Origin: Knoellia locipacati
GTDB taxonomy: Bacteria > Actinomycetota > Actinomycetes > Actinomycetales > Dermatophilaceae
Assembly (NCBI RefSeq): GCF_007992835.1
Contig: NZ_BKBA01000004.1
Coordinates: 62,001-126,000, forward strand
DNA: 64,000 nt
Direction of reading: 5' to 3'
The translations under genes and the position numbers were made by a program. Position 1 is the stretch's first letter; the number at the start of each line of letters is the position of its first letter. Positions 18,449-26,801 of the stretch are shown here, in pieces. Below the pieces are notes generated by a model that searched no databases, was not told the DNA's origin, and saw nothing but the letters and a program-made list of their open reading frames with translations.

Positions 18449-19582
18449 GTGAAGTTCCGCGTCGAGCGTGAAGTCCTGGCCGAGGCGGTCACCTGGGTGG
18501 CTCGCGGACTTCCTGCACGTCCGCCCGTCCCCGTGCTCGCCGGCATCCTGCTCGAGGCCAGCGACGAGGGCACGGTGACGCTGTCGGCCTTCGACTACGA
18601 GGTCTCCGCGCGGCTCACCGTCCCGGCCGAGGTCAGCGAGTCCGGCACGGTCCTCGTGCTCGGCCGCCTGCTCGCCGACATCTCGCGCAACCTGCCCAAC
18701 AAGCCGGTCGACGTCGAGGTGCAGGGCTCCAAGGTCCAGGTCACGTGTGGCTCGAGCCGGTTCAGCCTGCTCCAGATGCCCTCCGACGACTACCCGACGC
18801 TGCCGGCCTCCCCGGAGCCCAGCGGCTCGATCGACGGCCACGTCTTCACCCAGGCCGTGAGCCAGGTGTCGGTCGCGGCCGACCGCGGCGACACCCTGCC
18901 GATCCTCACCGGCGTCCGTGTCGAGATCGAGGGCGACAAGATGACGCTGCTCGCCACCGACCGCTACCGCCTCGCGATGCGTGAGCTCACCTGGAACCCC
19001 ACCGACAGCGCCGCGAGCCACATCGTCCTCGTGCCGGCCCGCACCCTCGCCGACACGGCCCGCTCGCTCGGTGCCAGCGGCTCGATCGACGTCGCGCTCG
19101 GCTCCGCCGCCGGTGGCGACGGGCTCGTCGGCTTCGAGGCCGGCTCGCGCCGCACGACGACGCGCCTGCTCGACGGCGAGTACCCCAAGGTCAGCTCGAT
19201 CTTCCCCTCGTCCTCCGAGACCGAGGCGGTCATCAACACCGCCGAGCTCGTCGAGGCCGTCAAGCGCGTGGCCCTCGTCGCCGAGCGCAACACCCCGGTC
19301 CGCCTGCGCTTCACCGAGGGCCAGGTCGCGATCGAGGCCGGCACCGGCGAGGACGCCCAGGCGAGCGAGGCCGTCGAGGCCACGCTCACCGGTCCCGACA
19401 TCGAGGTGGCGTTCAACCCCGGCTTCCTGCTCGACGGGCTCGGCGCCGTCGGCACCGACTTCAGCCGCCTGTCCTTCACCCAGCCCTCACGCCCGGCCGT
19501 GCTCAGCGGACAGGCCGAGGTCGACGGCGAGGCGGACACGAGCTACCGCTACGTCATCATGCCCGTGCGCTTCGCGAGCTGA
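18449..19582 (+). CDS. dnaN: DNA polymerase III beta subunit (sliding clamp)
   Basis: Ring-shaped processivity clamp of 377 residues. It starts MKFRVEREVLAEAVTWVARGLPARP, contains DDYPTLP and LLATDRYRLAMRE in the first two domains, and ends with the usual YRYVIMPVR. GTG at 18449 is chosen because this is the family's normal N-terminus and TAGGTCGG lies just upstream; the frame is open further upstream but is not protein-like. The CGGCATAC-type octamer (GTATGCCG) overlaps the start codon region. Confidence 0.97.
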   Translation: MKFRVEREVLAEAVTWVARGLPARPPVPVLAGILLEASDEGTVTLSAFDYEVSARLTVPAEVSESGTVLVLGRLLADISRNLPNKPVDVEVQGSKVQVTCGSSRFSLLQMPSDDYPTLPASPEPSGSIDGHVFTQAVSQVSVAADRGDTLPILTGVRVEIEGDKMTLLATDRYRLAMRELTWNPTDSAASHIVLVPARTLADTARSLGASGSIDVALGSAAGGDGLVGFEAGSRRTTTRLLDGEYPKVSSIFPSSSETEAVINTAELVEAVKRVALVAERNTPVRLRFTEGQVAIEAGTGEDAQASEAVEATLTGPDIEVAFNPGFLLDGLGAVGTDFSRLSFTQPSRPAVLSGQAEVDGEADTSYRYVIMPVRFAS

Positions 19583-19691
19583 GCGGGCGTAGCCTGACGA
19601 GCACCCGGGTCCGCCACGCGGGCCGCTGTCGGGAGCACACGGCATACGAGCACACGACCGGCACGAATTCTCCGTACGCGAAGGGGTAGCA

Positions 19692-20804
19692 ATGCAACTG
19701 GGACTCATCGGGCTCGGCAAGATGGGCGGCAACATGCGCGAGCGCATCCGCCGCGCCGGTCACGAGGTCGTCGGCTACGACCGCAACCCCGACGTCTCGG
19801 ACGTCCGGACCCTCGCCGCGCTCGTCAAGAAGCTCGAGGCGCCCCGCACCGTCTGGGTCATGGTCCCCCACGGCGACCCCACGCGTGAGACCGTCGCCAA
19901 GCTCGGTGAGCTGCTCGACAAGGGCGACCTCGTCATCGACGGTGGCAACAGCCGCTTCACCGACGACATCGAGAACGAGAAGCTGCTCAAGGCCAAGGGC
20001 ATCGGCTACCTCGACTGCGGTGTGTCCGGTGGCATCTGGGGCCTCGAGAACGGCTACGGCCTCATGGTCGGTGGCACCAAGGCCAACGTCGCCAAGGCGA
20101 TGCCGATCTTCGACGCGCTGCGTCCCGAGGGTCCGCGCGACGAGGGTTTCGTCCACGCCGGCGACATCGGCGCCGGCCACTACGTCAAGATGGTCCACAA
20201 CGGCATCGAGTACGGCCTCATGCACGCCTACGCCGAGGGCTACGAGCTGCTCGCCAAGAAGGACATCGTCAAGGACGTCCCCGGGTCGTTCAAGGCGTGG
20301 AGCCGTGGCACGGTCGTCCGCTCCTGGCTGCTCGACCTCATGGTCAAGGCGCTCGAGGACAACCCCGAGCTCGAGGACGTCTCCGACTACACCGCCGACT
20401 CCGGCGAGGGTCGCTGGACCGTCGAGGAGGGCATCGCCAACTCGGTGCCCATGCCGGTCATCTCGGCGTCGCTCTTCGCCCGGTTCGCCTCCCGCCAGGA
20501 GTCCTCGCCGACGATGCAGGCCGTCGCCGCCCTGCGCGGCCAGTTCGGCGGCCACCAGGTCATGACGACCGCCGAGGGCGAGAAGCTGCGCACCGAGGCC
20601 CAGGCCGGGCCGAAGTCCGCCGAGACCGCCAAGGCCAAGGCTGCCGCCAAGGAGAAGCCGACCAAGAGCGCTGCCAAGGCCGCGTCCAAGGGTCGCCAGG
20701 CTGCGTCCGCCGGTCCGTCGTCCGGCTCGGGGGCGACCGGCGCTGCCAGCGGCCCGACCTCGGGCACCGCGTCGACGCGGAAGCGCGCCGCAAAGAAGGC
20801 CTGA
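19692..20804 (+). CDS. gnd: 6-phosphogluconate dehydrogenase (decarboxylating) with basic C-terminal tail
   Basis: Oxidises 6-phosphogluconate to ribulose 5-phosphate in the pentose phosphate pathway. The dinucleotide-binding motif QLGLIGLGKMGGNM is N-terminal. DGGNSRFTDD, DCGVSGGIWGLENGYGLM and the catalytic HAGDIGAGHYVKMVHNGIEYG follow. The enzyme proper ends near residue 300 (short-type Gnd), with GGHQVMTTAEGEKLR. A tail of about 70 residues, rich in Lys, Ala and Ser (TAKAKAAAKEKPTKSAAKAA ... RKRAAKKA), is added, resembling histone H1-like or nucleic-acid-binding tails. AAGGGG precedes the ATG. Position between dnaN and recF is common in Micrococcales. Confidence 0.93.
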   Translation: MQLGLIGLGKMGGNMRERIRRAGHEVVGYDRNPDVSDVRTLAALVKKLEAPRTVWVMVPHGDPTRETVAKLGELLDKGDLVIDGGNSRFTDDIENEKLLKAKGIGYLDCGVSGGIWGLENGYGLMVGGTKANVAKAMPIFDALRPEGPRDEGFVHAGDIGAGHYVKMVHNGIEYGLMHAYAEGYELLAKKDIVKDVPGSFKAWSRGTVVRSWLLDLMVKALEDNPELEDVSDYTADSGEGRWTVEEGIANSVPMPVISASLFARFASRQESSPTMQAVAALRGQFGGHQVMTTAEGEKLRTEAQAGPKSAETAKAKAAAKEKPTKSAAKAASKGRQAASAGPSSGSGATGAASGPTSGTASTRKRAAKKA

Positions 20805-20813
20805 GCGGGTTCG

Positions 20814-22010
20814 GTGTTCGTTCGGCACCTCACCGTCGGCGACTTCCGGAGCTATCCGAGCGCCGAGCTCCCGCTCGAGCCGGGCATCACGACGTTCGTC
20901 GGGCTCAACGGGCAGGGCAAGACCAACCTCGTCGAGGCGATCGGCTACCTCGCGTCGCTGTCGTCGCACCGGGTGTCCAGCGATGCGCCGCTCGTGCGGT
21001 TCGGTGCCGGGCAGGCGATCATCCGCGGTGCGGTGGTCCGCGACGGGCGCGAGTCGATGGTCGAGATCGAGATCAACCCCGGCCGGGCCAACCGGGCGCG
21101 GCTCAACAAGTCGGCACTGACGCGCACCCGCGACGTGCTCGGCCAGGTGCGCACGGTGCTCTTCGCCCCCGAGGACCTCGCCCTCGTCAAGGGTGACCCC
21201 TCCGAGCGACGGGGGTTCCTCGACGACCTGCTCGTCGCGCGCCAGCCGCGGTGGGCCGGTGCGCGCGGCGACTACGACCGGATCCTCAAGCAGCGAAACG
21301 CCCTGCTCAAGTCCGCGGCCCCCGTGCTGCGCGGACGGGGCAAGCAGCGTCGCCCCGTCGAGGGGTCCGACACGGTGTCCGAGCGCGAGAGCGCCCTGCA
21401 CACCCTCGAGGTGTGGAACACCCAGCTCGCCCAGGTGGCCGCTCCCCTGCTCTATGCCCGGCTGCGGCTGCTGCGCGACCTCGCCCCGCTGCTCGGCAAG
21501 GCCTACGACGAGGTGAGTGCCGGTCAGTCCGACGCCCGTGTGGCCTACCGGTCGTCCCTGCGCGAGGCGATGGCGGCGCGGATCGCCGACGGCGAGGTGC
21601 CCGAGCTCGACGAGCTGCACGCCGAGCTGCTCGAGACCTTCGCCGAGGTCCGTGCGCAGGAGATCGAGCGCGGCGTGACCCTCGTCGGCCCGCACCGCGA
21701 CGACGTCGTGCTCACCCTCGGCGAGCTGCCGGCCAAGGGCTACGCCAGCCACGGCGAGAGCTGGAGCTTCGCGCTGGGACTCAAGCTCGCGGCATACCAC
21801 CTCCTGCGGCACGACCTCGGGGACGACCCGGTGCTCATCCTCGACGACGTCTTCGCCGAGCTCGACGCAGGTCGGCGTGAACGCCTCGCGGCGATGGTGG
21901 CCGACTGCGAGCAGGTCCTCATCACTGCCGCCGTCGAGGCCGACGTCCCACCGGAGCTGCGCGGGCGCACGTATGCCGTGACCCTGGGTGAGGTGACCGC
22001 GCGTGAGTGA
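20814..22010 (+). CDS. recF: DNA replication and repair protein RecF
   Basis: ABC-type ATPase that helps load RecA on gapped DNA. Walker A is GLNGQGKTN at about residues 30-38. [22 protein letters not shown] is the RecF-specific block, and Walker B with the signature region reads [21 protein letters not shown]. The protein has 398 residues. GTG at 20814 lies 9 bases after gnd. Its last 8 bases overlap the start of dciA, so the two are coupled. Confidence 0.96.
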   Translation: MFVRHLTVGDFRSYPSAELPLEPGITTFVGLNGQGKTNLVEAIGYLASLSSHRVSSDAPLVRFGAGQAIIRGAVVRDGRESMVEIEINPGRANRARLNKSALTRTRDVLGQVRTVLFAPEDLALVKGDPSERRGFLDDLLVARQPRWAGARGDYDRILKQRNALLKSAAPVLRGRGKQRRPVEGSDTVSERESALHTLEVWNTQLAQVAAPLLYARLRLLRDLAPLLGKAYDEVSAGQSDARVAYRSSLREAMAARIADGEVPELDELHAELLETFAEVRAQEIERGVTLVGPHRDDVVLTLGELPAKGYASHGESWSFALGLKLAAYHLLRHDLGDDPVLILDDVFAELDAGRRERLAAMVADCEQVLITAAVEADVPPELRGRTYAVTLGEVTARE

Positions 22011-22620
22011 CGACGTGGATCCGGTTGCGGCACAGGCGGGTTCGGGGGTGAGCCACGGTGGCGGCGTGACCGACGGGCGCCCCGGGCCGGACGAGCTCGT
22101 TTCACGTGAAACGACCGAGGACCTCCAGTCGGCGCCGGCCGACGCGCTCTCGAGGGCGCGCGCCGCGGCGAGGGCGCGCGGGCTGAGGCCGGGGGTCAAG
22201 CCGAAACGGCGGTTCAAGGACATGCCCGGCAGCGGCACCGGTGGCGAGGGGCGGCGCGGTGGCCGAGACCCGCAGACGCTCGGCGACGAGCTCGACGCGT
22301 TCGTGAGCGAGCGCGGGTGGAAGGTCGACGTCGCCGTCGGCTCGGTCATCGGGCGGTGGCCCTCGATCGTCGGCTCCGAGGTCGCCCAGCACTGCCAGCC
22401 CGTGGAGTTCGTCGACTCGGTGCTCACCGTCCGGGCCGACTCGACGGCGTGGGCGACCAACCTGCGGCTCATGGCCAACACCCTCATGGCCTCGCTGACC
22501 CGCGAGGTGGGCGAGGGCACGGTGAGGGAGATCCGGGTCGTCGGACCGAGCGCGCCGTCGTGGTCGCGCGGTGCTCGCCGGGTCCAGGACGGTCGGGGCC
22601 CGCGCGACACCTACGGCTGA
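22003..22620 (+). CDS. dciA: DciA-family (DUF721) replicative helicase operator
   Basis: Protein of 205 residues with a DUF721 domain in its second half ([57 protein letters not shown]). DciA promotes DnaB loading in bacteria that lack DnaC. The first 90 residues are disordered and contain a parS site, translated L-V-S-R-E-T-T. GTG at 22003 overlaps recF. In related genomes gyrB follows directly; here a 28-kb block intervenes. Confidence 0.9.
   Translation: MSDDVDPVAAQAGSGVSHGGGVTDGRPGPDELVSRETTEDLQSAPADALSRARAAARARGLRPGVKPKRRFKDMPGSGTGGEGRRGGRDPQTLGDELDAFVSERGWKVDVAVGSVIGRWPSIVGSEVAQHCQPVEFVDSVLTVRADSTAWATNLRLMANTLMASLTREVGEGTVREIRVVGPSAPSWSRGARRVQDGRGPRDTYG
22098..22113 (+). other. parS site 8, inside dciA
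   Basis: GTTTCACGTGAAAC at 22099-22112, the only copy on the right side of the origin in this window. It encodes V-S-R-E-T. Confidence 0.92.
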
Positions 22621-22642
22621 CGCAGGGTCAGACGCAGGGTCA
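22619..22642. repeat. Tandem 12-bp direct repeat between convergent stops
   Basis: GACGCAGGGTCA occurs twice in tandem (22619-22630 and 22631-22642). The first copy overlaps the dciA stop and the second holds the stop of the YbaY-like gene. Confidence 0.7.
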
Positions 22643-22990
22643 GCCGCCGACGACGCGGGGACGGACCACGACGGTGGCGCCGTGCCCCCGGGTGAGCACC
22701 GGGTCTGCCTGCATCGAGAGCAGGTCACCCACCGCGACCGGTCCTCCCCGACGGTCCCGCTGGGTGACGTGCACCCGCACGACGAGGTCGGACGCCGGGT
22801 CCACCTCGGGCACCTCGAGCGACGTCGTCGCCGGCCCTGCCGTCGGGTCGAGGTCCTCGAGCACGGTCTCGGCGACAACGGTCGAGGCGGCGTCAAGGTC
22901 GGTGACGTCCTCGACCGTGACGCGGGCGCACGGGTCCTCCGGCAGGGGTGCGCCGTCGGGCCACTCGATCTGCACGTGCACGGTGGCCAT
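22640..22990 (-). CDS. YbaY/YscW-like domain protein
   Basis: Protein of 116 residues that is essentially one YbaY-type domain: VHVQIEWPDGAPLPEDPCAR, VTVEDVTDLDAASTVVAE ... LVVRVHVTQRD ... SMQADPVLTRGHG. The D-V-S/T-x-x-D-A-A and PVLTRG elements recall YbaY lipoproteins and the pilotin YscW, but there is no signal peptide or lipobox, so it should be cytosolic. It is the last gene of the minus-strand DUF2235 - astacin - ATP-grasp operon, 47 bases after the ATP-grasp gene. Function is unknown; a beta-sandwich adaptor or chaperone role for the operon's product is a guess. Confidence 0.6.
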   Translation of the reverse strand: MATVHVQIEWPDGAPLPEDPCARVTVEDVTDLDAASTVVAETVLEDLDPTAGPATTSLEVPEVDPASDLVVRVHVTQRDRRGGPVAVGDLLSMQADPVLTRGHGATVVVRPRVVGG

Positions 22991-23037
22991 GGATGCTCCT
23001 TCGTGGGGTGGGCCGGGGTCCGGGCGGTGACCGACTT

Positions 23038-24033
23038 TCAGCAGCATGCCGTGACGGGGGCCGTGCGTGGGTGCCGTGTCGCGTCGAGGTCGGTGAGCAG
23101 CCGGGCCATGGCCCTGGTGACCTGCTGGCCGGTGACCTCCTCGACGAACCTCCACTGTCCCGCGGGGTTGACCTCGAGGAAGACGTGGCGACCGTCGGGT
23201 GTGCGCCGCATGTCGACGGCGCCGTAGCGCAGACCCGCCGCCTTGAGCAGGTGGAGCAGGGACTGCGTGACGTCGTCGGGCAGGGTCGTCGCCGTCATCC
23301 GCACACCGGCGCCCCAGTCGAGGAACATCCGGAAGTCCAGCGGGTACGACAGCTCCTGGCTGTGGATCGCCGCAGCGAAGACCTCCTCCCCCACGACCGT
23401 GACGCGCAGGTCGACCTCGGCTGGCACGAGCTCCTGGAAGATCACGGGAGCGAGCTCGACGCGGTCGAGCAGGTCGTACTCCGCCTGCCCCACCCGCCGG
23501 GTCTCGCGCCAGTGCTCCTCGGTGGCGGAGAAGGCCTTGCAGATGACCTGTCCCAGCCCGAGCCGGTCGACGAACGCCCGAGCCTCGCCGGGGTCGCTCG
23601 TCACGAGGGTCCGGGGGATCTCGAGTCCTGCGGCCCGGGCCGCGGGCAGCTGCCACGTCTTCATCATCGCCGTCTCGATGGCCTTGGGCGGGCTCACCCA
23701 GGCGATCGGGAGCCCGTCCCAGAAGCCGGCCAGCGCCTCGTAGGTCTCGTTGGCCGCCCACACCGCCTCGGCCGGGTCGGTGATCCGGGAGTCGGGTGGG
23801 GGTGGCAGCGGCCGGCGCCACCACCCCGACCCGACACGGTCGAGGTCGAGCCAGTCGCCCGAGGCCAGCCGGAGCCGTCGCCGGTCGCCCTGCGGCCCGT
23901 GCTCGGCCGCGACGGCGACCCTGCCGGGCAGGCCCGAGGTGTCGACGACGACGGCCTCGCTCCCGAGGCTCGCCAGCTCGGCGAGCATCGGGGCGAGGTG
24001 GTCGTCCTCGTCGTGAGAGACGAGCAGGATCAC
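23038..24033 (-). CDS. MvdD-type ATP-grasp ligase (graspetide-like)
   Basis: ATP-grasp enzyme of 331 residues related to MvdC/MvdD peptide ligases, which use ATP to join side-chain carboxylates to Ser/Thr or Lys in ribosomal peptides. The N-terminal pre-ATP-grasp domain has GSGWWRRPLPPPP (residues 68-80). The ATP-grasp part has KAIETAMMKTWQLPAARAAG, EIPRTLVTSDP, ICKAFSATEEHW, FQELVPAEVDLRVTVVGEEV and the metal/ATP motif VFLEVNPAGQWRFVEEVTG (284-302), the hallmark of this subfamily. GTG at 24033 is 4 bases after the stop of the astacin gene, so the two are surely co-translated. The likely substrate is the KKxxDD repeat tail of that astacin. No separate short precursor gene is visible nearby. 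Confidence 0.85.
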   Translation of the reverse strand: MILLVSHDEDDHLAPMLAELASLGSEAVVVDTSGLPGRVAVAAEHGPQGDRRRLRLASGDWLDLDRVGSGWWRRPLPPPPDSRITDPAEAVWAANETYEALAGFWDGLPIAWVSPPKAIETAMMKTWQLPAARAAGLEIPRTLVTSDPGEARAFVDRLGLGQVICKAFSATEEHWRETRRVGQAEYDLLDRVELAPVIFQELVPAEVDLRVTVVGEEVFAAAIHSQELSYPLDFRMFLDWGAGVRMTATTLPDDVTQSLLHLLKAAGLRYGAVDMRRTPDGRHVFLEVNPAGQWRFVEEVTGQQVTRAMARLLTDLDATRHPRTAPVTACC

Positions 24034-24037
24034 GACG

Positions 24038-25441
24038 TCAGCCGAGCGACTGCATCGCCGCGACGACCGCGTCGTAGCCCTCCTGGGCTCGCGCGAGCTC
24101 CGAGGTGGCCGAGGTGAGGGCGGTCTGGAGCGCGACGACGTTGCGTCGGGCCTCGTCGACCGCTGCAGTCGCCGCACCGAAGGCCTCGGCGAGCACCGCC
24201 TCGGCATCGGCGCCCATCCCGCCCTGCGCCGCGGCGCCGACGTCGGCGTGGTGACCGGTCGACAGCAGGAACGGCGAGAGGCCGCGGAAGATCGGGGGCC
24301 GGGGGAAGCGCGGACCGGGGTCGATGGGGAGGTCGTCGACGACCTTCTTGATCCCGCCGCCGGGCACGTCGTCGCGGAACTTCTTGATCGGGTCCGTCCA
24401 CGGCTGCTTGGGCACGTCGTCCCGGAGCTTCTTGAGCGACTGCGGAGGGTCGGTGAACGGCGTCTTGCCGCCGCCGCCGTCGTCGCGGAACTTCTTGAAC
24501 TTGCCGACGCCACCGCCGTCGTCGAGGTTCTTCTTGGGCTTGAGGCCTCCGGGTGCGCCGTACATCGACGCCACCGCGTCGAGGTCGCCCTGGCTCAGCG
24601 CGACGCGCTGCCCGATCTGCGCGGTCGGGGGGCTCGTCGGGGTGATCGTGTCCTGGCCGTTGCTCGAGAACGCGGTCCGCTCGTAGTGCATGATCGAGCC
24701 GTAGTCGTAGGCCCCGACGTCGTCACCGTCGACGATGTGCTGGTTGAAGTTGTGCTCCCGGCCGGCTTGGATGTTCTGCCAGTGGATCGTGACGAACTGG
24801 TCGCGGTCCTCGCGGCTCTGCTCGTGCCAGAGGCCGACCGCGTGCCCGATCTCGTGGATGCCGCGACCGGCGTCGCAGCCGGTGCCCATCGAGATGTCCT
24901 GGCGTCCGGTGCCACGCATGCCGACCTGCGACGAGCAGCCCGTGCCGTGCATGAAGTGGACGAAGTTGGGGAACCCCGCCGCGTTGGCCGCGGTGCGCAG
25001 CACGAACCGGATGACGGTGTTCTGCTCCCAGTGCGCGATGGCGTCGTGCACCCGCTGCTGGTCCGGCATCGCCGGGTCGATCTCGTAGGGCACCTGCCCA
25101 CCGGGCCAGCGGAACTGGCTGCCGGGGAGGACGACGCCCTGCTCGAGGCCCTCACCCCGCATGGCCTCGGTCGCCGCCGTGACCTCCTCGACGCTGCCGA
25201 GGTCGATGTCGCCCTCGAACATCGCCCGGCCGTCGACGACGGAGTACTGGACGGCCTTGGGCCCGAAGGTGAGGCCGGCGATGATCGCGGTCCCGACCTC
25301 GGGCGAGCTCATCAGCTCGGGGTTGTCGCCGGATCCGGACGACCCTGCCGACGACGATGCGCTCGAGCGCGATGCTGACTTCTTGGCGGTGCTCTTCCTG
25401 GCGGAGCCCTTCTTGGCGCCACGCCGTGGTGTCTCGGACAT
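24038..25441 (-). CDS. Astacin-like zinc protease with five KKxxDD C-terminal repeats
   Basis: A 467-residue protein. Residues 1-40 are a Ser/Lys-rich tail and not a signal peptide. A pro-region-like FEGDIDLGS precedes an M12A catalytic domain with the zinc motif HEIGHAVGLWHEQSREDRD (196-214) and Met-turn SIMHY (249-253). After residue 300 comes a low-complexity segment with KKNLDD (303), KKFRDD (316), KKLRDD (337), KKFRDD (353) and KKVVDD (365), separated by Gly- or Pro-rich linkers. SPFLLSTGHHAD (389-400) and an Ala-rich helical C-terminus follow. The paired Lys and Asp in each repeat, and the adjacent MvdD-type ligase, suggest side-chain crosslinking of the tail. AAGGGG precedes ATG 25441. 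Confidence 0.85.
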   Translation of the reverse strand: MSETPRRGAKKGSARKSTAKKSASRSSASSSAGSSGSGDNPELMSSPEVGTAIIAGLTFGPKAVQYSVVDGRAMFEGDIDLGSVEEVTAATEAMRGEGLEQGVVLPGSQFRWPGGQVPYEIDPAMPDQQRVHDAIAHWEQNTVIRFVLRTAANAAGFPNFVHFMHGTGCSSQVGMRGTGRQDISMGTGCDAGRGIHEIGHAVGLWHEQSREDRDQFVTIHWQNIQAGREHNFNQHIVDGDDVGAYDYGSIMHYERTAFSSNGQDTITPTSPPTAQIGQRVALSQGDLDAVASMYGAPGGLKPKKNLDDGGGVGKFKKFRDDGGGGKTPFTDPPQSLKKLRDDVPKQPWTDPIKKFRDDVPGGGIKKVVDDLPIDPGPRFPRPPIFRGLSPFLLSTGHHADVGAAAQGGMGADAEAVLAEAFGAATAAVDEARRNVVALQTALTSATSELARAQEGYDAVVAAMQSLG

Positions 25442-25597
25442 GTCCGACCCCTTGCGTTGGGCGAATGGGTGGCCACGTCGGTGGCGGCCGTCACCCGGCA
25501 CACCTCGTGACCAGCGGCTGCGGCCGACGCCACCCAAGCGCAACCTAGGACCAGCGTCGGGGGCGGGCAATGAGCAGGACGCACTGCGCCGACCCGG

Positions 25598-26674
25598 TCA
25601 GTTCGGTGACGTCGCGGCTGGCTCTTCCGGGGCCCTCCGTTCGAACCATTGCGGATCGTCCCAGCGGTGCCGGGCCGGGAGACGCGAGGCGTATGCCGGG
25701 TCGCGGGCGACGCGGTCCTGCACGCTCGCGTGGACGAGGGCGTCATCGGGCACGGTGCGGTGCCGGTAGCCGAGCAGCGCCCAGGTGCGGCCCATCTCGT
25801 GGACGCGGCCGTGGGCGTAGTCGCGCTCGACGGTCACCGCTTCGGCATAGGGCTCGGGCCGGACGAGGAGGTCCCACGCGACGGCGTCCTCGACCATCCA
25901 CTTGAGGGCGATGTCCGAGAGCTCGTGGTCCTCGAAGGTCCCGCCGACGTCGGAGTGGACCCCGGCGAACCAGACCTCGGACAGCGAGCGGGGCGGGGCG
26001 TTCTTCGCGGGCTTGACGACGTCGTGGACGAGGTACTCCTCGAACGGTCGCCGCTTCTCGTCGATGGAGACCGCGTGCCGGATCCGGTCGACGTTGGGCA
26101 GCTGGCGGGTGTCGGGCCACTTAAGACCGCCACGGAGCATGCCCGCGGCCTTCACGGTGTCCCAGATGCCGAGGTAGTGCACCCGCACGCCCATCCGGCC
26201 GTCGATGCCCTTGCGGGACAGCGCACTTCCGAACTGACCCAACCGCACCCAGTCCGGGTCGCGCGCCGTGAAGAGGCTCACGGCATACGGAACGAGGTTC
26301 TGGGCGCCGTCGCGCAGCAGCCCGAGCTTGAGGAGCATCCCGCAGAGCGCGCGGGCGGTGTAGGCGCCCCGGCTGAACCCGAAGACGTAGATGGCGTCGC
26401 CGTCCTGGTAGCGGCGCATGAGGAACTCGTAGGCCTCGCCGAGGTTCTCGCGCAGGCCCATGCCGAACCCGAGCCCGAGGACCTTGGTCGTCGCCTGGCC
26501 CCACGGCGTCCATGACCGCGACGATCCCATCGTGCCGACGCCCGGGTCGTAGTAGCCGACCTGCCGGGCCGCGTCGGAGAGATCGAGGAGCGAGAACAGC
26601 CGCACGACGCTCGTGTTGTCGCGGGCCCTGACCTGGTTCCCCGTGCCGTCGAAGCAGATGACGATGTTTTTCAT
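25598..26674 (-). CDS. DUF2235 alpha/beta-hydrolase-like protein
   Basis: A 358-residue protein with the DUF2235 (Tle1-like) fold. It starts MKNIVICFDGTGNQVRARDN, has the nucleophile elbow YVFGFSRGAYTARALCGML near residue 103, and AGVHSDVGGTFEDHELSDIAL, which holds a likely catalytic Asp/His. The family includes phospholipase effectors of type VI secretion systems, but many actinobacterial members are uncharacterised intracellular hydrolases, and no secretion gene is near. ATG at 26674 has GAAGGG about 8 bases upstream. It is the first gene of the minus-strand operon, 156 bases ahead of the astacin, and divergent from the subtilase. Confidence 0.8.
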   Translation of the reverse strand: MKNIVICFDGTGNQVRARDNTSVVRLFSLLDLSDAARQVGYYDPGVGTMGSSRSWTPWGQATTKVLGLGFGMGLRENLGEAYEFLMRRYQDGDAIYVFGFSRGAYTARALCGMLLKLGLLRDGAQNLVPYAVSLFTARDPDWVRLGQFGSALSRKGIDGRMGVRVHYLGIWDTVKAAGMLRGGLKWPDTRQLPNVDRIRHAVSIDEKRRPFEEYLVHDVVKPAKNAPPRSLSEVWFAGVHSDVGGTFEDHELSDIALKWMVEDAVAWDLLVRPEPYAEAVTVERDYAHGRVHEMGRTWALLGYRHRTVPDDALVHASVQDRVARDPAYASRLPARHRWDDPQWFERRAPEEPAATSPN

Positions 26675-26801
26675 CGTTTCGCCCTTCTCCGTGCCGAGCT
26701 GAGGTCCATCATCGTGGGAGAGGCGAGGTCTGTCAGGAGAATGCGTCGCTCTGCCGGCGCACACCACGAGGAACACGGGGGGCCGGCGCTAGGGGTCACG
26801 C

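Noticed and set aside
19557..22610. A 1017-codon frame antisense to gnd, recF and dciA
   Set aside because: Composition is the reverse image of the three certain genes and there is no ribosome site.
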